Assembly (NCBI GenBank): GCA_021792095.1
Contig: JAJYVH010000001.1
Coordinates: 573,324-637,323, forward strand
Length of the DNA: 64,000 nt
Direction: 5' to 3'
From: Microcaldota archaeon
Lineage (GTDB): Archaea; Micrarchaeota; Micrarchaeia; Micrarchaeales; CABMGC01
Below the pieces are notes generated by a model, which worked only from the letters and a program-made list of their open reading frames with translations, searched no databases and was not told the origin of the DNA. Each line of letters starts with the position of its first letter. The stretch's first letter is position 1. Positions 58,566 to 64,000 of the stretch are shown here, piece after piece. The position numbers and the translations under genes are program-made.

Positions 58566-59915
58566 TTACAGCTCCCTGAGCGCGTCTATGGGTTCCATCC
58601 TGCTGGCGCGCCACGCCGGATAGAGGCCGGCGACGACGCTGACGCCCATGGCTATCAACAGCGCGAGCAGTATCGTGGTTATGGGGAACGCGGGCTTGAT
58701 TGATATGCCCGACGATGAGGCCGAGGATGATGTTGGGCCGCCTGCGAAAACAGCTCCGCCTCCGCCTGGTGCAGATTCAAATCTGCTGCCGCTCCTGTAA
58801 CCTGAAGCAGCAAACGTAGGCGAAGACGATACGCCAGCGGAAGAGCTACCCTGTACCCCTGAAGGGCCAGACGCCAGGCTAGACAGGCCCACCAGCCCGT
58901 AGGCAGTGCCTGCCCCTGCCGCTATGCCTATCACGCCGCCCATGAAGCCTATAATCAGTGCCTGGAGCATGAAGACGAGCATGACGTGCCTGTTCTTGAA
59001 GCCTATCGCCTTGAGCACGCCTATCTCGTGCGTGCGTTCCATCACGCTCATCAGCATTATGTTCATTATGCCTATCGCTGCGACGAAGAGCGATATGCCC
59101 GCTATCACTGCAAGCAACAGCGTTATCGAACCTATGATCGACGAGGCAGTAGAGAGGAGCTGCGCAGTCGTCAGCACTCTTGCGCTGCTCCCGAAAATCG
59201 TTGTTATCAGCGCTGCTGTGGCATTGACGCTGCTCAGGTTGTCAGCCGTGACAACCATCTCGTTGTACGATGTCTTGTGCAGCAGTACGCCTGCAGCCTG
59301 CACAGAAACAAACACGGCCGAGTCTATGGGTATGAGCGACGTGCCGTGCGAAGCCAGTATGCCTATCACGGGCACTGTAATCTCTGAAGCGTTCCTCGAT
59401 GCGCCGGAGAGCTTCAGGGCTGCGCTCTGGCCCGTTGTCACTGTCTGCTGGCCGGCTGCGCTGGATGGGAACGCAACATCGTAGCCTATGACGGCTTCGG
59501 GTGCTATAGTGTCAGTGTACGCGGATCCCTGGATCAGCGTGACGTTGCCCCCCAGCAGCTGTGCGAGGCCGGAGCTGGATATGCCCACTACAGTCACGCT
59601 CGTGTTCTGGTTCCCTGCGTAGAATGTGCCTGCGCCCGTTATCAGAGCGGTGACTGAGGTAACGTTGGGCAGCGCCTCCATCTCGTTGACGTCCCCTTGG
59701 GTGAAGCCCAGCTGGGTGCTGCTGCCCACTATTATAGAGGTCGGCCCTAGCGACTCCAGCTCCCCGGTTATGCTGTTGCTTATGCCAGATGTGAACGAAG
59801 TCAGCGCCACTATCGCTGCTATGCCTATGACTACCATCAGTATCGTTAGTGCTGTCCTTACCTTCTTCTGGCTAAGGTCGTTGTAGCTCAGCCAGAATAT
59901 GTCCTTCAGGTCCAC
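58566..59915 (-). CDS. MacB/FtsX-type ABC transporter permease
   Basis: This is the membrane half of a MacB-like mechanotransmission ABC system. It has an N-terminal helix (KVRTALTILMVVIGIAAIVALTSF), a large extracellular MacB_PCD-like domain, then three C-terminal helices with RTHEIGVLKAIGFKNRHVMLVFMLQALI, the FtsX coupling motif. A Ser/Gly-rich insert of about 70 residues (SGPSGVQGSSSAG...) interrupts the region before the last helix, where most homologues have a short loop. The GTG at 59915 (VDLKDIFWLSYNDL) fits the family; a TTG at 59945 would abut the previous stop. Confidence 0.85.
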   Translation of the reverse strand: MDLKDIFWLSYNDLSQKKVRTALTILMVVIGIAAIVALTSFTSGISNSITGELESLGPTSIIVGSSTQLGFTQGDVNEMEALPNVTSVTALITGAGTFYAGNQNTSVTVVGISSSGLAQLLGGNVTLIQGSAYTDTIAPEAVIGYDVAFPSSAAGQQTVTTGQSAALKLSGASRNASEITVPVIGILASHGTSLIPIDSAVFVSVQAAGVLLHKTSYNEMVVTADNLSSVNATAALITTIFGSSARVLTTAQLLSTASSIIGSITLLLAVIAGISLFVAAIGIMNIMLMSVMERTHEIGVLKAIGFKNRHVMLVFMLQALIIGFMGGVIGIAAGAGTAYGLVGLSSLASGPSGVQGSSSAGVSSSPTFAASGYRSGSRFESAPGGGGAVFAGGPTSSSASSSGISIKPAFPITTILLALLIAMGVSVVAGLYPAWRASRMEPIDALREL

Positions 59916-59945
59916 AGCGCTCGCCCGTAATTGGCAGGTATGCAA

Positions 59946-61250
59946 TCACTTCCTGCCGGTGTGCCACTTCTTCATGCGCTCCGCAACCGCGCGCCTCTTC
60001 ATGTATAGCGCCGCAAGGATCGCAACAACCACTATAATTGCCACTATGACAACGGGCAGGTCGCTGCCGCTCCTGGAGTAGACGCGGTAGCCTGTTGCCG
60101 AATTGCCAGACACATACGTGTGGGTGCCGTTGCCCACTAGCGCGTTGGATGGGAGCGCTGTGCTGAAAGCGATCGGTACGTCTATAGTCGTGTTTATCTT
60201 CTGGCGTATGCTGTTTATGTAGCTTACCACCATGGGCACTACGTAACTGCCGCTAGCTGTCGGGCTTGCTTCCAGGGTTACTGTCACAGGCTCCTGCGAG
60301 TCGGTTGACATGTCGCCCACGAAAACAGAGTTGGAGCCGTACACGCTTATGCCGCTGGGGGGCAGTGGCGTTACTGTGACAGCCGAAGCTCCGGCGGTGC
60401 CCGTATCCGTAAGTATGAACGACACTGAGAAGATGGAGCCTGGAGTCAGCGTGGTCGGCGAGAAAGTTATGCTGCTGGCCGTCATGTTTATGGTGCCGGT
60501 CGAGAGCGTGGGGAATGTGTCGAGTATCTGCACGGGCTTTGAGCTCTCGTAGAACTGCGCAGAGACGTTGAGCGGGAACGTCTGCGAAGCTGAGCTGAAG
60601 ACGAAGGTGCGCAGGCTCACTGTTGTGCTGCTTCCCGGTGCAAGCGAGCTTATGTCTGTGGGCTGGGTCGTGAGTATGGCCGCATCAGTTGACGGTATCG
60701 ACATCTGAAGCGATATGTCGCTCAGCGTCGTGTTTGCCACGTCGGTAAGGTTCAGCGTTATGTTCTCTATCTCGCCGGAGGTTATGACCTGGTTGGTCTT
60801 GACCTGAAGCGGAGAAGGGCAGGTCTCCACGCTGAAGCTCACGTTCCTCTCCTCGCTATCGGAGTATAGCGTCAGGTAGTTGTAGTTCACTGTGACTCCT
60901 GCCGACACCAGGTTTGATGTGTTAAGGCTAACGTAGATAGGCAGGTCGATAGTAACGCTGCCGTTAGCCGGGACCGTCGATGTGGTCACTGTGCCGTTGC
61001 CCACCGTGTATATGTTCCTCGAAGCAACCAAGCCTAGCTGCAGGCTTGTCATGTTGTCCGCACCGGGGTTTGTCACCTTTATGGGCACACTATTCTCTAT
61101 GCCCCTGCAGAGCGTAGTGACAGTAGTGCTAAGCTGCCAGTTTGGCGGGGGCGGTATCGGCGATGGGCCGCTGGTGCCTGCCGAAACAAGCATCGGCATG
61201 GCTGCGACAAGCATCGCTGCAAATGCCACGTAAGCGAGTCTCGAAATCAC
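59946..61250 (-). CDS. Exported NEW3/COG1361-type surface protein
   Basis: It has a signal peptide (SRLAYVAFAAMLVAAMPMLVSAG), a long ectodomain of Ig-like beta modules similar to NEW3/COG1361 (IENSVPIKVTNPGADNMTSL, LNLTDVANTTLSDISL, SFILTDTGTAGASAVTV), and a C-terminal membrane anchor with a basic tail (LAALYMKRRAVAERMKKW). GTG 61250 is preferred over the frame's upstream opening at 61322, which overlaps the ABC gene. It sits between the ATPase and the permease of one operon, so it may be the external partner or cargo. Confidence 0.8.
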   Translation of the reverse strand: MISRLAYVAFAAMLVAAMPMLVSAGTSGPSPIPPPPNWQLSTTVTTLCRGIENSVPIKVTNPGADNMTSLQLGLVASRNIYTVGNGTVTTSTVPANGSVTIDLPIYVSLNTSNLVSAGVTVNYNYLTLYSDSEERNVSFSVETCPSPLQVKTNQVITSGEIENITLNLTDVANTTLSDISLQMSIPSTDAAILTTQPTDISSLAPGSSTTVSLRTFVFSSASQTFPLNVSAQFYESSKPVQILDTFPTLSTGTINMTASSITFSPTTLTPGSIFSVSFILTDTGTAGASAVTVTPLPPSGISVYGSNSVFVGDMSTDSQEPVTVTLEASPTASGSYVVPMVVSYINSIRQKINTTIDVPIAFSTALPSNALVGNGTHTYVSGNSATGYRVYSRSGSDLPVVIVAIIVVVAILAALYMKRRAVAERMKKWHTGRK

Positions 61251-61264
61251 ATCTCTCTCTAGTC

Positions 61265-61963
61265 TCAATTCACCACTTCTCGTTCTATCCTGCCGTCGCG
61301 TATGTGTATTACGCGGTCGCAATGTTTTACTATGTCCAGGTTGTGGGTCACCATGACTATGGTGACGTTCCTCTCTTTTGATATCGCTTTGAAGAACTTT
61401 ATTACCTCATCCCCTGATTTGGTATCAAGGTTGCCAGTAGGCTCGTCGGCAAGTATAAGCGTAGGCTCGTTGACAAGAGCCCTGGCGATTGCCACACGCT
61501 GCTGCTCGCCTCCGCTCAGCTGGTTGGGTCGCATCCCAAGCCTCTCGCCAAGCCCAAGATGCCTTAGCAGCGCCTCTGCACGCTTCCTGCGCTCACCCTG
61601 GCTCACATTGCCGGTCATCAGCGGAAGCTCGACGTTCTTCTCTGCATCCAGTCCAGTCACAAGATTGTACGCCTGAAACACAAAGCCAAGCTTCCTGTTT
61701 CTGAACTCGGCCAATTCGTCGCCGTCCATCCTAGAAGTCGCCACGCCATCTATGTATACCTCTCCGCTGGTAGGCTTGTCTATCGTGCCCAGTATGTGCA
61801 TTAGCGTGGACTTGCCGCTGCCTGACGGCCCCACTATGGCGTCGAACTCTCCGGACTTGAGCGAAATGGAAACGTCCTTGAGCGCGTCTACCTCTATCCC
61901 GCCCATCTTGTATACCTTTGATACATTCTGTACCCTTACCGAGTAGGGTTGGTGTGTTGCCAT
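61265..61963 (-). CDS. MacB/LolD-type ABC transporter ATP-binding protein
   Basis: This is the ATPase of the MacB-like system. Walker A is GPSGSGKS, the signature is LSGGEQQRVAIARAL, Walker B is LILADEPTGNLD and the switch His is in VMVTHN. The 232 residues are the usual length. The start at 61963 (MATHQPYSVRVQNVSKVYK) lies about 60 bases after a TATA element (ATATATAATT, 62022-62031). It is the first gene of a three-gene operon. Confidence 0.93.
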   Translation of the reverse strand: MATHQPYSVRVQNVSKVYKMGGIEVDALKDVSISLKSGEFDAIVGPSGSGKSTLMHILGTIDKPTSGEVYIDGVATSRMDGDELAEFRNRKLGFVFQAYNLVTGLDAEKNVELPLMTGNVSQGERRKRAEALLRHLGLGERLGMRPNQLSGGEQQRVAIARALVNEPTLILADEPTGNLDTKSGDEVIKFFKAISKERNVTIVMVTHNLDIVKHCDRVIHIRDGRIEREVVN

Positions 61964-62118
61964 GTTTACATCACAAGGATTGCAAAGAACTAACACAATC
62001 TGAATATTGGTTGACTGTGCTAGCCAATTATATATGCCTTCTGATGCGTTTCGGTTTGAGGTGCGCGCCATGTCTAGCAAGTAATTTAACTCTTGCAACA
62101 ACAGTAGGAATGTTGCCC

Positions 62119-63333
62119 ATGGCCTACCTGTCGAAGCTAAGCAGATACGCTACAAACCCTATAGAGGAGGACGACGCGATAGCGGAGCGGCTAGAGCACA
62201 GGGGCAAGGGCATAATAAGGCTCAACAAGGGCGACCCCGCCGTCTACTTCCCGACCCCTGATTACATCAAGCGCGCGTATGTGCGCGCCATAATGCAGGG
62301 CAAGACCGGCTACGCCAGGCCCGGCGGGGCCAGGGAGCTGGTCGACGCTGTAATCGCCAGGTACAGGCGCATGTACGGGCTTGGGCTGGACGGGGACGAC
62401 GTTGTGGTGACGCAGGGCGTCTCCGAGGCGCTCTACATGCTCAACTCCGCACTGCTGGACCCCGGAGACAGAGCCATACTCTTCAAGCCCTACTACACGC
62501 AGTACGTGCCATATGTGGGCCTGGCCGGAGGCAGAGAGTACTTGCTCGATTACAAGGAGAGCCTCGGCTGGGGCATAGATGTGGATGAGCTGGACAGGCG
62601 CGTGAGGAAACTGAAGCACAAGGCCAGGATAAAGTACCTGATGGTAACAAACCCGAACAACCCCACGGGCACAGTGCTGGGCAGGAGCACGCTCAAGAGC
62701 GTGGTGGAGCTGGCGAACGAGCACGGCATCACGCTAGTAAGCGACGAGATATACGACGAAATAGTCTACAACGGCGCCAAGTTCACCAGCGTGGCCACGC
62801 TCGCGAAAGGGGTGCCGCACGTGATACTCAACGGCGCATCGAAGGACTTCGACGCCACGGGCTTCAGGATAGGCTTCGCCATCGTGCCTGGCGACGACGC
62901 AAAGTCTGCATCGCTCAAGAGGAAGATCGCGGATTTCGCCTCTGTCCGCGTGTCCGCTAACGCACCGGCCCAGTACGCTGTGGCCGAAGGCATGAACAAC
63001 CGCAAAGAACACGCCAAGGCGATCCGCAGCATGGTTAGGGAGATAGAGGAGAGGGTCAACTTCGCGGTGAAGCTGCTTGGCGAGAACCAGTACCTGGAGA
63101 CTGTGAGGCCGCAGGGCGCCTTCTACATCTTCCCAAAGGTAGACTTAAAAGCGTTGAAATTCAAGAGCGACAAGGAGTTCGTAGACGCTTTCCTGAAGAG
63201 CGAGTATGTGCAGCTCACCAGGGGCTCGGGCTTCGGTTCGCCGGGCCACATAAGGATCGTGTCGCTGCCTCCTAAGGGCGAGCTGGAGGCTGCTATAACG
63301 AGGTTGAACGAATTCTGCAACAAGGAGGCATAG
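62119..63333 (+). CDS. Class I/II aminotransferase
   Basis: This PLP-dependent enzyme shows LNKGDPAVYFPTPDYI at the N-terminus, YARPGGARELVDAV, TQGVSEALYMLNSALLDPGD, TNPNNPTGTV, SDEIYDEIVY and the PLP lysine in NGASKDFDATGFRIGF. SK-x-x-x-x-T-G-x-R-I-G is close to archaeal alanine/aspartate-type aminotransferases. The substrate cannot be fixed. ATG 62110 (MLPMAYL) is an alternative start. A TATA-like GTAATTTAAC lies about 30 bases upstream. Confidence 0.92.
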   Translation: MAYLSKLSRYATNPIEEDDAIAERLEHRGKGIIRLNKGDPAVYFPTPDYIKRAYVRAIMQGKTGYARPGGARELVDAVIARYRRMYGLGLDGDDVVVTQGVSEALYMLNSALLDPGDRAILFKPYYTQYVPYVGLAGGREYLLDYKESLGWGIDVDELDRRVRKLKHKARIKYLMVTNPNNPTGTVLGRSTLKSVVELANEHGITLVSDEIYDEIVYNGAKFTSVATLAKGVPHVILNGASKDFDATGFRIGFAIVPGDDAKSASLKRKIADFASVRVSANAPAQYAVAEGMNNRKEHAKAIRSMVREIEERVNFAVKLLGENQYLETVRPQGAFYIFPKVDLKALKFKSDKEFVDAFLKSEYVQLTRGSGFGSPGHIRIVSLPPKGELEAAITRLNEFCNKEA

Positions 63334-63411
63334 TCTAGTGTAGCAGGGAACGAAAAATAGAAAGGAGTTGTTAGTTTAATGTGTTTGTTTATTGTTAGAC
63401 TATTTGATTGG

Positions 63412-63645
63412 ATGACTCATATTGTAACAAAAACAGACTTTGTGGTCACGGACAAAGATTTGCTCAAATACAAAGATCCTGAAAAAAGGAAAAAGTATAA
63501 AAGAGAATTTATGTGGGAGTACACAAAAAAATGGAGGCACAATCATCCAGATGCACAGCATAAAAGAGAGCGCAGGCATTATGCAAATCTTAAAGATGTA
63601 GGATTTGTAATGCACTCCATTATGTTCAAGAGATTCGTGGAATAA
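63412..63645 (+). CDS. AT-rich small basic protein beside tRNA-Val
   Basis: The 77 residues, very rich in Lys, Arg, His and Tyr, read KYKDPEKRKKYKREFMWEYTKKWRHNHPD then KRERRHYANLKDVGF. This resembles the helical, basic N-terminal segments found on phage HNH proteins, but no HNH motif is present. Codons are strongly AT-rich (AAA, TAT, GAT), unlike neighbouring genes, suggesting a foreign origin. The frame opens at 63379; ATG 63412 is a guess. Confidence 0.55.
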   Translation: MTHIVTKTDFVVTDKDLLKYKDPEKRKKYKREFMWEYTKKWRHNHPDAQHKRERRHYANLKDVGFVMHSIMFKRFVE

Positions 63646-63676
63646 AAGGATATACAGTAATGTATACAAAACCCAA

Positions 63677-63748
63677 GGAGGTGTCGTCTAATGGTCAGGA
63701 CATTACCCTTACACGGTAAAAGTCGGAGTTCGATTCTCCGCACCTCCA
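63677..63748 (+). tRNA. tRNA-Val (anticodon TAC)
   Basis: Acceptor stem GGAGGTG / CACCTCC with discriminator A; anticodon arm TTACC-CTTACAC-GGTAA with TAC in place; T arm CGGAG-TTCGATT-CTCCG. CCA is not encoded and no intron is seen. Confidence 0.95.
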
Positions 63749-63816
63749 TACACTTTCAGCTAGCCGCTTTCACGAAAGAATAAATACAGGGAAAGAGTAT
63801 GCAATAAGGAGTTTCT

Positions 63817-64000
63817 TTGTCAGAAAGCGCCATCCAATATATGACAAACTGGGAGCCTAAAATCGACACAATGTGCCATGGGCATGCAGACAAAGTTATG
63901 CCAGACGGGCGCATAGAGCGCCATCTGGGCGGACGCCTGTTCATGCTGAACTACACGTACAAGGTAAAGAAGATACTGGAGATACGCCGCCAACCCACAA
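63817..64000 (+). CDS. Start of an unrecognised protein, cut by window edge
   Basis: From a TTG at 63817 (or ATG at 63841) the frame is open to the end: IQYMTNWEPKIDTMCHGHADK, VMPDGRIERHLGG, then YTYKVKKILEIRRQPT. A TATA-like GAATAAATAC (about 63778-63787) lies about 30 bases before the TTG. Codon use is host-like. Too little is visible to name it. Confidence 0.5.
   Translation, partial: MSESAIQYMTNWEPKIDTMCHGHADKVMPDGRIERHLGGRLFMLNYTYKVKKILEIRRQPT

Noticed and set aside
63756-63944. 62-codon minus-strand frame after tRNA-Val
   Set aside because: It lies opposite the better-supported plus-strand frame that runs to the window end.

Overview
This window is archaeal. It carries an A-type ATP synthase operon, an archaeal-type 16S rRNA gene, TFB, aIF6, Rpo11, replication factor C large subunit, ribosomal proteins of the eukaryote-like set (eS1/S3Ae, eL31, eL39, eS19, uS15) and TATA boxes about 25 bases before many start codons. 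Many start codons lie within about 15 bases of the predicted transcription start, so leaderless mRNAs are likely. The divergent 16S rRNA and the gene content point to a DPANN archaeon, most likely of the Micrarchaeota/ARMAN type. That placement is an inference, not something computed here.

Layout. 1-5.8 kb: A-type ATPase genes in the order K-E-C-F-A-B-D (minus strand, D cut by the window edge). 5.9-7.5 kb: endonuclease III and a MEMO1-family gene share a divergent promoter. 7.7-11.6 kb: a 1296-residue repetitive surface protein. 11.7-13.9 kb: a rhomboid-like membrane protein and a lone TnpB element with its right-end hairpin. 14-18.2 kb: an alkaline-phosphatase-superfamily enzyme, then a sulfate-activation cluster (cysN, cysD, an unknown gene and a ribbon-helix-helix gene) opposite a DUF2061-like membrane gene, with two copies of one palindromic operator between them. 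18.5-25 kb: thrS, tRNA-Glu, rfcL, pheT, pheS. 25-29 kb: a conserved translation cluster (aIF6, eL31, eL39, PDCD5, eS19), rpo11 and DUF99. 29.1-33.5 kb: a hexapeptide-repeat protein, a COG4586-type ABC-2 exporter and a VapBC pair.

33.6-36.6 kb: a 16S rRNA gene unlinked to 23S, with a processing stem, then a candidate structured RNA, a nuclease-dead LAGLIDADG protein and DUF488. 36.6-45 kb: eS1, uS15, two glycosyltransferase-type genes, TFB, an antiporter, an EF-Tu domain II-like protein and an encapsulated-ferritin-like protein. 45-49.2 kb: an island of unrecognised genes. 49.2-54.4 kb: a spermidine-synthase-like methyltransferase, a GT2 glycosyltransferase, a VKOR plus thioredoxin-like disulfide pair, a Hef-type helicase and tRNA-Phe. 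54.5-64 kb: a glycine-rich membrane protein, valS, a candidate structured RNA, a MacB-like ABC system with a NEW3-type surface protein, an aminotransferase, an AT-rich orphan gene, tRNA-Val and a truncated final ORF.

The most unusual signals are in the 16S rRNA, where normally invariant pairs in the central pseudoknot (18/917) and the decoding helix (1404/1497) are both flipped with compensation. The sulfate-activation regulon is next: one RHH-type operator motif flanks both arms of a divergent promoter. No CRISPR array, 23S, 5S or recognisable SRP RNA was seen.
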